DNA of 64,000 bases from Burhinus oedicnemus (taxonomy: Eukaryota; Chordata; Aves; Charadriiformes; Burhinidae): NCBI GenBank assembly GCA_008921705.1, contig VFFE01006673.1, forward strand, positions 253,593-317,592, written 5' to 3'. The notes under the pieces are model-generated. The model saw nothing but the letters and a program-made list of their open reading frames with translations, searched no databases and had not been told where the DNA came from. Positions 25,986 to 37,500 of this stretch are shown piece by piece. Numbering within the stretch: position 1 is the stretch's first letter; each line of letters starts with the position of its first letter. Both the position numbers and the translations under genes were made by a program.

Positions 25986-28390
25986 GCATCATTGACAAAA
26001 ACAAGCTACATTGTAACTACAGTAGTAGCTTTGCTGCAGTGCTGACAGTCTGCGTGGGAATACTTACTGCCTAAAAACACAGTGGAAAAACTAACCGTGG
26101 ATCTCAGCGCCAACTCTTCTACATGCTGTTCTTAACAGGAGGTAAGAATATTTACTTTGGGGCTGGGAGAGAGGGGAAGTCCCATTCACTGAGGAACAGA
26201 GTGGGAAATCACTGGTCAAAATTCCCAATAACAGTGTTATCACCTTAAAGGAAGCTGGAACTTGGCACTGTGTTGCAAGAAAGCTTGAACGTCACATGCA
26301 AGTTTGGCCTCTGCATCTGGGAGTGCCGTAAGATCTTATGGAATTTGGGTCCCACTCTGCTTAGTGCTCTAAGCCTACTCCAGGCACGCTTGCAGCACAA
26401 AGTTAAACACATATATATTTCTTTTTTTGTGAGACCAAGGCACTAATTATTCAGTGAATTGAACTCTCCCTGAGATGAGACATAAGGTTACGGAGCAGTG
26501 TTTACTCTGTTATACTTTGATCATAAAGGTGCACTAGCCTGAGGTCAGACAAGAACATCAGACCCTTACAGGCAGGAAAGGCTGCTGTTACTACAGTTCC
26601 TATTCAAGGAACATAGAAAATAACTGATCATACTTTCCAATACACTAACATACAATAACATAGTACATTTTATGTTCTCATTCAAATGGCATATTAACAA
26701 GCACAGTGTGGATTTAAGTATGTTATATTAGAGAGTTAGTATTTATACATTATTTCAGCATGCAAAGCTGCTCAGTAAAAGTGACAATAGAGTGTAAATC
26801 ACTAATGGCAAATTAATTACAGTAATTTAATAAATGCAACACCCACATGTCACTGATTGATGAAGCCAAGCAGTATGCCTAAAAACAAATAGTTGAAGAT
26901 TCAGTTCAACTTATGGAAGTTATTCTTGTTGTTCTTTTTTATTTTAATTTTCATAGAATTGCTATGCTAAACCTCAAAATTAATTTCAGTAGTTTTCAAG
27001 ATAAAAGGAAACAATTTGGCTAATTTGCAAGTTACAAAACAAGGGAGGGGACTTCAAGCATGCTTATGATACACAAGATAAATGCCAGATACCACACCTA
27101 GACAAGCTTGAGCTAGTTACCATCAGGACAAAAACAATGCTTCAAGTTATTTTTCACCATACTGATGCTACTAAATGTATGATCTCCAGTGAATCAAGAA
27201 AACACAAAGCATGCAAGTAAATAAGGATGCCAACATTCAATGTGATGTGGTATAATGTATCGCTGATATCATAGAATATTTAAATTGCAAAAAAAGAATG
27301 TTTCAAGTGAGGCCTTCTTCACAGGTGTTGCAGTATTATGATTAAACAGTTATTCATCCCAATAAGAAATACTAAGATTTTTAGAAGAGAAAAAGCAAGT
27401 AGATTCCTGATAATCTTGTGACCACATAAGGACAGTGTATTTTGAAACTTGCTACTCAAACCCCTAACATATGGCATTCCTCATTTATTAGTCAGTAGAT
27501 GAAGACAGTGTACCCCTCCTGGCACTTGTCCTCACCGGGAAAAGCAACAAGCCTTGCATCATTTCAGCCTGTATCTTCTTTAAAATGCCAATTTCAGAGA
27601 TTCACAAAAGACAAAATATGGTGTAGTACAGCAATTAATAGATTATTACATGCCATAGAAAAGTACGATCAAATTCAGAGTTATTCTGAAAAGACCTTCG
27701 TGCATCTGAATAAGCAGATGGTTATTGATCCTCATCACTGCATTTACATTTAATCCAGTCCTTCTTGGCGGCAAGGCAGGTTGCAAGACAATGTTTAAGC
27801 AAGGAAGGGGAAAAAAAAAGTTTTACCTTTGAGCAACAACTGGCTACGTATTTTAAGGATTCCCTTGTGCTTAGCACAAACTGCACAATACTCTGTGGTG
27901 AGGCATCCTAAGAGAAACGCATGCACCTTCTTCCCCCACAAGCTACCTTGATGGTATAATGAGCATCCTTGCAAAAAAGCACTCCTATTGAGCAGCCTGG
28001 TACTATGAGAACAGTTATGTTTTCTTTCTTAAGGGCAAATATTCCTTTATTGTAATAGGGCCTGACAGCTTTCTGTTAATGTTCAAACCACTGCGCTGGG
28101 AGGAGGCAGTTTTAGATCTAGGAAGTAACAGCTATACGTCTTCAGGTCAACACACCAACAACACATAGGCAGCAGGCCATGTGACAGAAACCTTGCGCAC
28201 CCTGTAAGGTTCAGACTGAAAAGAGCTCTGCTTTGGCTAAAACCGGGTTGCATTACAGAAAAGAAGAAAACCCAGCTTGCTACAAATAATACTCACAAAC
28301 GGATTAACTCAAATACAGAAACATTTTACAGTAGCCTCTTCTTTCCCAAAAGAAAGCTTATTGGGAAGTCAGTATTCAGACAAGTTATAA

Positions 28391-28412
28391 TACATATATA
28401 TATACACACACA
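28391..28412. repeat. TA/CA dinucleotide microsatellite
   Basis: Short (TA)n followed by (CA)n, about 22 bases; a simple repeat. Confidence 0.8.
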
Positions 28413-29360
28413 TTAGAATTATCAAGAGAATTAATCCATTAAAAAAGTCACCTTGCACCTTAATGTTTGACTTATACAAACAATGACCTTTAGAATAAGC
28501 ACTACTGAAAGTAGTCAGCAACTTTGAAACCAGCTGGCAACTTACAGGCAGATTTTTAACTTTAAGGTAAAGAACACAGGCAGTAAACCACAAGTCCTAT
28601 ACTAGCCCTATTCATCTCAGTATCACAGGACAAAAAACTATGACAACTTGCTCCACGTTTAATACGCCTCTTAGACGGCCTCAGCTTCTTGATTAATTCA
28701 GAGTTTAGCCGAGTGTTTCTCCTGCCTCACGAGCACACGTGGCCATCCTCAAGATTATAAGGCACGGGTGCCGCACGCCTGTACTTGAGACACACGGACA
28801 GCTATCCGGCTCTACTCATCTCTCGGAGTGGGTGGAAACAAAGAAACTTACTTTAACTTCTGTTTTTCAGAACCGAGAACCCTTGGAACAAGCATCAGCC
28901 ACATTACCCAATGCCTTAAAGAGGGGTTTGGTCCAATTTTAGAATAAACGGCGGAGACACATGATCCAATTAAATTCTAATTATGTAAGTAGTAGGCAAG
29001 AGTATTTACACAGGCACTGATTACAGCTATTACAGTCTAAAGTCGCCGGCCGGAGAGGCTCCGCTTCCTCTTCGCCGTCCCGACGGCACCGCCGCGGGGT
29101 TCGTTTCATTTTTAACCTCCCCCTTTCACAGCTCTCGTTACAAACAATAGGAGACGGCTGGCCTGAAAATCCCCTCTCCAAACCGTGTTCCCCTCCGGCG
29201 GGAGCAAGCCTGGAAGGGCCGCCGTTCTCCCCAAAGTGATGATTCATTACCCGTCCCACCTCCGGGCCGGGAACCGCGGAAGCACCGCGCCACCACCACC
29301 ACCCGCGACCCCAGCCCCGCAGCAGCAAGAGAGGCGGCTAAACCTTCCCGCCGCGCTGGT

Positions 29361-29366
29361 CCTTAC
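29361..29366 (-). other. ZNRF2: Splice donor of ZNRF2 exon 1
   Basis: Read on the minus strand, the exon ends TTCGGAG and the intron begins GTAAGG, a good match to the vertebrate donor consensus. The cut leaves one base of a Gly codon (phase 1), as expected if the next exon completes the Gly before the Phe-Lys-Cys-Pro of the zinc finger. Reading through the donor would add a short tail (KDQRGGKV) and a stop, so an unspliced product would lack the catalytic domain. Confidence 0.88.
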
Positions 29367-29841
29367 CTCCGAACAGGTGCGGTGAGAGGTGAGCGGGCAG
29401 CGAGCCGATCACTAGCCGGGGCCCGCCGGAGGAGCCGCCGCCGCTGCCCCCCGCGGGCCGCTCCCGGCCGCCCTCCTCCGGGGTGCTGTTGACCGAGTCC
29501 TGCGAGCCGTAGGGACCGCTGCTGTGGGGGATGTTGAAGGCGGACTGCGCGGCGCGGGCCCCGGAGGCAGTGGCCCCCCCTAAGGACCTGCTCCGGGGTG
29601 CCGACCCCGCGGCACCTCCCGCTGCCGCCGCCGCCGCTCCTCCTGCCGCCGTCGCGCCGCCGGGAGCGGCATGAGGCGCCGCCGCCAGGTGCGCGTACCG
29701 CCCGCCAGCGCCTGCCGAGCGCCCGCCGGTCCCGTTAGCGCCGCCGCCACTGCTGCTGCTGCTGGAGGAAGGTAAATCCCCGCCCGAGTACGCCCGGGTG
29801 CGGCCGTTGGCGGCGGTGGGGCTGCTCTGCTTCGCGCCCAT
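29367..29841 (-). CDS. ZNRF2: ZNRF2 first coding exon (N-terminal 158 codons plus one base)
   Basis: Seen: the frame starts MGAKQSSPTAANGRTRAYSG and runs 158 codons plus one base to a splice donor. The ATG at 29841-29839 has a strong context (ACC before, G after). Residues 1-6 fit an N-myristoylation signal (Gly2, Ser6). A Ser run lies at about 25-31, Gly/Ala-rich sequence at 32-80 with an Ala run near 69-74, a basic-Ser motif RSRSLGG at about 83-89, a conserved block near 105-120 (SSGPYGSQDSVNSTPEEGG), and a conserved end, PRLVIGSLPAHLSPHLFGG. Known: ZNRF2 is a membrane-associated E3 ubiquitin ligase of endosomes, lysosomes and presynaptic membranes, linked to Na+/K+-ATPase and mTORC1 control; it is anchored by myristate and released by phosphorylation. 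The catalytic zinc-finger and RING parts are encoded by later exons not seen here. ZNRF1 is the main alternative, but the long Ala/Ser-rich N-terminus and the LPAHLSPHLFGG end fit ZNRF2 better. No frameshift is present. Confidence 0.93.
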
Positions 29842-30767
29842 GGTCCCGCCGCCGCCTGGCGCTGCCCGGTGCCCTTCGCCGCCGCCTTCCCCGCGGCGGC
29901 CGGGGGCAGTGGGAGTCCGGCCCCGGCAGGGGCGATCCGAGGCGCGGGTCGCGCCGGGGAGGGGGGAGAGGGCGCGTCGGGGGAGGGAAACGGGTCGCTC
30001 GGTGGGTCGGTGTCGAGAGGGGAGAGCCGCCCGCCGGGATCCGGCTCAGCTGGCTGCCCCGGCGCGGCCGTTGCTCGCGGGTCTGGGGCGCCACCATGAG
30101 CTGCTCGGGACGGTGCTGGCTCCCGCCGCGCGGCCGCTCGGCTCCGCCGGTGCTGCTGCTGCTGTTGTGCCCGCCGCCGCCGTGCCCGCCGCCGCCATCC
30201 TCCTCCTCCTCCGCCGCCGCCGCTGAGCCCTGTGGGGGGCAACGGCGGCAGCAGCGCCGCCGAGGCCGCTCGCTCGCCCTCGACGCGCCGTGCCTGTGCC
30301 GAGGGAGACGGGAGGGGGCGGTCACCCCGGCGCAGCCGCTCCTCTACCGTGTCGCCATGCTGGGGGCGGCACCAGCGGGCGGGATGGGGAGCGGTTACGG
30401 GCGGCAGGGGCCGCCGCCTCTCCTTCCTTCCTTCCCCCTCTCCGCTCCCCGCTCCGCCTCCTGCCCCTCTCCTCACGCAAGGTGCGGGGCAGTGCCAGGC
30501 GGGCGAGCGCTGGGCGAGGCGGCCCCGGCGCTACCAGCCTCGCTCCCTGCGAGAGGGAGAGTCCCCGCGGCGGGGCTGATCCGGAGCACGGGGCTGAGGC
30601 GAGAACCTGCCGGGGAAACGCCGGGGAAGGGAGGGGGGTCGGCCGCCTGCTCGCCCGAAGGGGAAGCCCGCGGGGCGCCGGAGGGGCCCCCCCGGCGAGG
30701 AAGGAGTTAAAAGCCAAACTGCCGCCGGCAGCAGGCGAGCTGTGGTGTTTGCGGGCCGGGCGCGCGC

Positions 30768-30806
30768 GGCGGCCGTTGGGGGCGGCCGTTGGCGGTGACC
30801 GTTGGT
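30768..30806. promoter_or_regulatory. Three 13-bp tandem units with CCGTTGG motifs
   Basis: Three consecutive 13-base units carry CCGTTGG at 30773, 30786 and 30799, exactly 13 bases apart. CCGTTG is the reverse complement of CAACGG, which fits the MYB-family consensus YAACNG. It lies in the CpG island about 930-965 bases upstream of the ZNRF2 ATG. The periodic array could bind a cluster of MYB proteins, or it may only be GC-rich slippage. Confidence 0.5.
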
Positions 30807-33800
30807 GGTGCCCGCGAGCCCCAGGCGGGAGGCGGCGGCGCCTGGGGCCGCGCTTCAGTGTGGAGTCCCGCCAGGTGAAGGAGAGGAGCGGCCGCAGGGG
30901 AGCGGGGTGACCGAGCGCGGAGGCGCTGGCCGCCCGAGGAAGGGGTGCTCTTCTGCCCCGCCGCTGCTCGGTTTGCCGTTGCCGCTTCAGCAGAGCGCCC
31001 GGATGCCCGGCCCCTGCGCCCCAGACTCCGCCGGGCGGACGCGGCTCCCGGCCGCTCGGCTGGGCCGCGCACTGGCTGAGGGGCGAAGGGCCCGGCCCGC
31101 CTCTCCCCCAGCCTGGGTTTGGCGGGGTGGTTGGCGCAAGGGCCGCTTACCCCCGTCGGAGGCTTTCCCGGGTAGAGGACTTTCAACCCGGGCGGTTTGC
31201 TGTGGGTCTCGGTGTTCGTGGTATATGCGGGGGGGGTATAAGCTGGACAAGAAGGATGAAAATCTCTTAGACCTTCCGGTCGCAGGCGATATAGGAAAAT
31301 CCTGTAGACCTCGGTCTCTCACTTGGAGGAAAACTCCCGTTGTTATTGATGAGAGCTTTACACAAGGACTGACTAACAGCCAAAAATTTTGGCCCTGTGT
31401 ATTATACCGATGTGGACAACAGGCTCAGTTTGCTCATGACAAAACGATCAGAGACATAAAATTATGTTGTTCTTTAAAGATATGTGATATTGACTGTCAT
31501 ACACATTGATTTTATATGAACACGATTCCTACAATCGGTCATCCAAGGTAAACAGTTTGCTTTTATAAGTTGTCATCTGCTCCAAGATACGGTATGTCAC
31601 CATGAAGCAGTGCTATACACCATCTTGGGACTCTCCATCATACAGTCTAGGTAAGGGTTCCAACTACATTCGTGCCTGTGTCACAACCGTATAGTAGCCA
31701 AGCTATTTTACGATTAATACAATAAAACAGGTCAAAACCTTAATTAACATCCGAAGTATTATGTAACACTTGTACTATACATATTACATATAATTATTAT
31801 GTGTGCTATATATGTAATGTACAAATGTAACATGTACATGTATGGTATCTTTAATACTCATCCTCAGATGGGAATAGGTGCAAATGCCTCCCTTTCCCCC
31901 TTCTTTCGCCATCTACATTACAACTGCATGCAGCCACGTTCTGGCATCAGTGCAGCTCAGAGTTCAATTTGCAAGAAGAGACACCATAGCTTGGGACGGC
32001 AGAGGTTACCAGCCCTAACTCTTTGTTCCGACGCTGCTTTCCTGGATAGCTGAGCCACTCTGTGACTAATCTGAACCCCATTTAGGGGATGCTGCTCTAA
32101 ACCGTTGCCGGTTTCAGTAAGAGGCAGTGATTCCACAGCTGTCTCATGAACAGCTTCGTCTTTTGTGTGCTGGGTGCTGGGCGGACAGCTGGGGTCGATA
32201 ATCTGCCGTCCCAAGCTATGCCATCCCCACTTGTGAATGATAAGCTGGAGTCTCTGGTAGCAGTGGTAGATACCCCAAGGTAGACAAAGCATGAGCACTT
32301 TCTAGTTCAGTTTCCTACGGAAAGAAAATTAGCATGAATATGCTGTCTGCTCTACCACCAGTTACTTTTGAGACCCTTGGCCAGCTTCAGCCAAATCTCT
32401 CAGAGACTAACAGTATAGAAAATAAGGAGCTGTGTAGAAGATAGCTTATTAATGTTCCCACAGAAGGGAAAGCGACTGTAGGAATTCCTATCTTGCTAGA
32501 TTCCAAGAATCCGCATGGGCAAAGGATGTTGCAGACATGACTCATAATTTCTGCTGCTCACAGAATGCCTGTGGCATGTTCAGCCCTATCGGAGCAGGTT
32601 TAGAGGACAGCATGCTCAGAGTTTTATGGATTTTTTAAAATTTCCACTGCTGAGTACTAGTGGAGCTGGTCAGCTGCTAGAATAAACAGCATTTTGAAAA
32701 TAGTACATTGCTACACAGTACCACAGTACTTTCTGTAATTTCTCTACAGTAGATCTAAGAGTTGAGCAGGTATTAAATATAGATTATATTTGACTGTGAA
32801 AAACTTTTTATTCAATTTAGGATTAAATGATAAAGTCTAAGGGGGGAAAAAAGCCCTCAAGACATCCAGACAGTTACTCAGTCTTACAATCAGAAAATTA
32901 CCTTTAACAGCATAGAATATTTCACAGAAAGGAAGTCACAACAACAGGACAACCTGTGTTCCTTTCTCAGAGAACGTGGCTGTTCCCATTGCGATGTGAT
33001 TCTCTTTTTGGAGGGGGGCTTCAGTTTTTGTTTTGCATCTAGGGCACGTATTTGCAGCTCTCTCACTATCAAGTGTGAGTCTGAATAGGACACATGCCTC
33101 AAAGAACACCTACATCTTCAGAAAAGCAATGTAACATTCTTCTAAGCCAGCTTTCTCCCGTCCATCTTTCCTGGTCCCTCTTAAAAATTGTTGAATAGAA
33201 TTTTTTCTGCATATGGAAATTTGCTTTATATAGCCAACAGTACAGTTAGGTTTTCAAGCTAACATTTCATCTAACAAATTACTGTCTACTAGCCATTAAG
33301 TCTTGTAGAGGCAAGTACCTGGCACTGTAATCTCCACTGTTTGTTCATTAATACACTCCAGAAGTAGTTTGCATAAAAATTTCAATTTCCTACCCAGCAT
33401 AGAAAATAGCCAGTGACAAGAGGAAACAGTGCAGAGAAAGGAGAACATCTTGCTGCTGATCGTATTTCCACAAATCTCAAGGACTCTGTGGAAAGCAGAC
33501 AGCTATATAAAAATTCACTTCCATAGGCCTATATGGGTGAATGCTGTTATTGTTCCTGTAGAAACATATCTAGGGAATCTTGTTCATAATTAAATAAGCA
33601 CAAAATAGGAACTAACCTTCTTGTTCCTTGTCCAGGATAATGGAAAAAAACTGGTTTAGACAGGCAGATATACTTACCTTTCTTTGTTACAAGCTGCATA
33701 CCTCCACTTCAGTTCTGGTTACACTACCTTGTCTATCAGCAAGTGAAAATAACGAACTTGTTTCTTGACCAGTTTCCTTGAAAATACCAGGCGGCAGGTG

Positions 33801-34575
33801 TGCCCTAAGCATACAAAATTAGCTGTAAATTCATAATATTGCACATTTTGGAAAATGTGTGCTGATAAATGGGACAGGGGTCTGAATTTTGCTCAATAGT
33901 GGGCTATGGAGATAGATCGTCCTCACTCTTCCCTCCCGCCCCCTTCTTTTACAGGGATACTGAAACAAGGTTTCAAGTGAGGTTTCATTTCTGACAAAAG
34001 CATCTGACCCTGAACTAATAAAAACAGCCAGAGGTTTACATTCTGTTCAGAACTGATCAGGCACTCATTTCTAAAGGAGAAAGGTATAAAAACCAACGGC
34101 ACATGCCCGTAACGTACAGCTTAATTTTATACAAATTTGTGGGCTCCTAATAGGGTTCGGGCAACTAGATTTTCTGATCAGATACCAAACTAGAGGTGCA
34201 CATTGTAGTTGAAAGACATCAGTGCAGTATTTACCTTACTGTATATTTCAGCTGTTTAAAATAAATAGCAGTGCACGCCACTTTTTCACAGATATTGAAA
34301 ACAGACACTTCGGAAGTGTTCACTTGCTCATAGAGAAAGCAAAACAGAAGTGGTTTATCCCTCTAAAATAAGCTGTGTAAAATACACATGCCTTACATCT
34401 GCAGCTAGAATAAGCTAAGGAAAATAGGTTCCGTATTATCACTGACAGTATGACTACAAATTATATATAAACCTATTGTAGGCATCTTTTTAGATATATT
34501 TTGGTATCAGTGTATCTCCAGCTGGTAACTGATATTTCAAGAGATTTAGGAGACCCTATTATCCAGTATCTTAGA

Positions 34576-34599
34576 TTTTTTTTTTTTTTTTTTTTTTTT
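34576..34599. repeat. Poly-T run (24 bases)
   Basis: Uninterrupted T homopolymer. No processed pseudogene or retrotransposon body is visible on either side, so it is treated as a simple repeat. Confidence 0.92.
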
Positions 34600-37500
34600 G
34601 CATTGAATAACTCTTTGTACATGTTGACTTTCATCCTATGAAGATTTTTGCATATGGGTACACTGATGCATGGAAAACAGTCCTGGAACATGTTTGGATC
34701 AGTTTTCATGGAATAAAAAAAATAAGCAGCTCAGAAAGCTTGAGATTTGGGTCCTAAAATTATTCTGGATATGTGCAGTGATGCTTACAAGGATAAGGAA
34801 GTTTATCCATGCTTTATAAAAATTCTGTTTAAAACTATCTATATTTTGTTTTAAGTTTATGCTTTTCTGAATTTTCTGTCACACTGTAAAGAATATGCTG
34901 TGTTTTGTACACTGGAGTTACCTGTAGAGAAAACTGATGTTCACAGAAAAGATAATATAGTCTTAAAAATCACCTGACATTTTGACTGGACTTATTGATT
35001 GACCATTTTGTACAGGAAGAGATACTTGGAAATAACTTAACTTGAAGAAATGGCAATTCGTGCTGTGCACTCCATTACCACATGCTATAAAGTAGTACTA
35101 TAAGAAATATACTTTAGTCTAACAATTTCAATAGGAAAGGGTATTCACCATAATAATTTCTGAGCTATTCTACATTCACAGGTGTATTATTGTAGCCGCT
35201 GAGTACTTTCATAGGTAACCAGATGCAATACCAAATGTCATTTATTTGAGTTTGCCATTTTAGTGCATAATCAGGCCAGTGTTGTTACTGGTTCTCTAAT
35301 AAACTATGTTAGTTTTACTTATTGGTGTTTTTTTTGTTATTGGCTTTGCATGAATTACTGCGTTGTGTAGCTTCCTGACCTTTCACATATCTATAGCCAC
35401 CCGCGACACTATCGTCAGAAGCTTCCGTGCAGACCATTTTTATTATGTGCTCAAGTAATAACAGAAGATAAATAGCATCTTAGACTATGCCCATATCTAC
35501 ACTAAAGGCATTTGTACCAATGCATAAATGAAGTGACATCAATCCGTGTTTATCTGGGCAAGGCATGATACACAGATCTGTGGGTATGGAAGTCCGGGGG
35601 TAGATGAGTTGACACCTAAAGGTCCCCATCCAGCTAATTCTTCTGTTTCTGTGATTTCTAAGAAGAGGCGGTGGAGGACAAACTAACAGATGGGAAGTAT
35701 GTTTACTCTCTCTTGTTTTCAGATCTCATGTATCAGCATCCAGCACTGCCAGCTGAATGTGGATTCAGGAGTTGGGGGAGGATTGTTGGTCGCCTCGTCT
35801 CCCTTTACTACTGCAGAGGGAAATAATGATAGTCTTTCAAGGTATGTTCCCGAATTACACTGTTTTGCCTTGCAATGTAGTGTGAGACCACGAAACCCTT
35901 CTGTACCTAGAGAGACAGCTGGCTTTACAGAGACCCTTATCTGACCAATTCATGATAGTTAATAAAGAAGGCACTTCAAGTCTTGACACAGTGAATATTA
36001 CACAGGTAAATCAGTCTTCAGAAGCTGATCGCAGACAAGCTCTTTCACAGCACACGTCTTTCATTAGCAGTACTAATTGCCTGAATGTTAGGCATCTATA
36101 GAAAGAGGTGAATAAATGGAAAACAGTGTTACAGAAACAATAACGTAGTGAAATATGTAGGAATGATAGCAGGTGGTAGAGCCATGTGACATCAGATTTG
36201 CCAAGAACAATTTGTATTCTCTCAGGTTCTGTAATATCTGCCAAATATTACCTTAACATCTCAGAATCCAGGAGAAAAAATACCTTTGTCCTTATTTTTG
36301 CACAGTATTTGCTAATATTTTCAATTGATAGTTTTAAGCACTATTCTTTTAACATCTATAGTCTCCTACTTACGTCTACTACTGATAAGCCTAATAACAA
36401 GAAACAAAAACACACTAGGTAGTTACTTATAGGGCTTTTAAGCACAGCTGCTCGGGCAGTCACACATGTGTTGCAGTGACTTTGTGCAACAAAAGTCAAA
36501 GGGATAGTAACCACCTTTAAGTATAAAAAAAGCAAGGTGTACTAGGTTATGTATCAGGATAATATTTTATTAACTAATGCATAGTGAAGCGTATGAAAGA
36601 ACCTAAGTGGATTTTTCTGAAGGCCTAGATTGCAGCTGCAACTATACTGAGTCGGGAGCAATGTCAGAGAGCTCTGCTTCGTGTTCTCTGCCAGAAGCGT
36701 TTTCTGCCTCGGCTTCTGTGCATCACGCCTGGTGTAAACCAAGCACGAGGGTGGTGTAAAAGGCTCCATCTGTGGTCTTGGCTCAGATCCACTCGACAGA
36801 AGCCGGAACCCACAAAAGTAAAAGATGAGAAATCAGAATTGTGAACCTGCTTCCTCCTCTCCCCGCTCTGCCCTTCCTCAGTTTGTATTTCTCCAGGAGC
36901 AGGAGGAGCAGTGTCTTGTTCTAGATGGCTGCTTGCAGAATGAGGGGATTCAGGGTGCTTCATGCATCTTCCTCAGCCCTCCCATAACAGCACAGAGACC
37001 ACTCATAATTTAGACTGGGGCACTTAAATTGCTTAAAGAAACAAAATGTTTTCCAAAGAGTGATAGAAATCAGTCATTTTACCACTTCAGAAAGCCAGCA
37101 TACCCTTCCTGGCTGGTTGCTCTGCCCCAAGCTGGTTTCAGTTCAGGATTCAGAAAATGCCAGGCAAATAATAAATTAGGTTCAAGTTAGAACAGTCCTT
37201 GTAACAGTCTCATGTAGCAAAACATTTCTAGATGCAATGTCTTTCTAGACAGTAGGAATGCAAATAACTCAGTCTTGTCAGTGGGTTCTTGTTTGAGTAC
37301 TGTTAGATACAGGATTAACCATCCCTGTGGAGCACCTGTGCAACGCTACCTTAGCAGAGTCACAACTTATCAAGATAATTCAGAACCATTTCTTTTTCTC
37401 TTATTTTCCAAACAAAGCTTTTCCTTCAGAGTCATGGTATCTCCTCCTTAACTCAGACATGATATGATCACAAAATGGATAGGGCCCTTTTACAGCCATA

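Larger units (their letters stand above)
1..29366 (-). other. ZNRF2: ZNRF2 intron 1 (partial; continues past the left edge)
   Basis: Everything to the left of the exon 1 donor is taken as intron 1. I looked by eye on the minus strand for the next exon's Cys-Pro-Val-Cys zinc-finger pattern, for the Met-Asp-Leu-His block and for the Cys-Pro-Glu-His-Pro ending, and found none. The later exons therefore probably lie beyond position 1. The contents seen are CR1 fragments, simple repeats, a GC-rich patch and short tandem duplications, listed separately. The remaining stretches (about 1.5-4.2, 4.9-13.7, 14.2-19.6, 20.6-24.5 and 24.8-29.0 kb) are ordinary AT-rich sequence, with only short open frames of random character. 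Confidence 0.7.
29040..31230. promoter_or_regulatory. ZNRF2: CpG island with ZNRF2 promoter, 5' UTR and exon 1
   Basis: Base composition switches sharply from AT-rich to very GC- and CpG-rich at about 29040 and back at about 31230. The island covers exon 1 and about 1.4 kb upstream of its ATG. GC boxes (Sp-factor type) are visible at 30362-30369 and 30377-30383, some 520-540 bases upstream of the ATG, and a triplicated CCGTTGG motif lies at 30768-30806. I see no convincing TATA box for the minus-strand gene. This fits a broadly expressed CpG-island promoter, but the transcription start cannot be fixed from sequence. Long open frames occur on both strands, as expected for GC-rich DNA with few stop codons. 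Confidence 0.85.

Noticed and set aside
31229..31243. GTATAAG as a TATA box facing right
   Set aside because: A single weak match next to a G run at the island edge, with no downstream gene to support it.
30802..31509. 235-codon plus-strand frame from the CpG island into flanking DNA
   Set aside because: Most of its length is stop-poor GC-rich island; the portion beyond the island shows no family resemblance.
34576..34599. Poly-T run as the tail of a processed pseudogene
   Set aside because: No recognisable coding sequence adjoins it and no target-site duplication was seen.
37005..37035. Minus-strand Phe-Lys-Cys-Pro resemblance to the ZNRF2 zinc-finger exon
   Set aside because: It lies upstream of exon 1, which is the wrong side, and the next residues do not continue the Cys-Pro-Val-Cys pattern.
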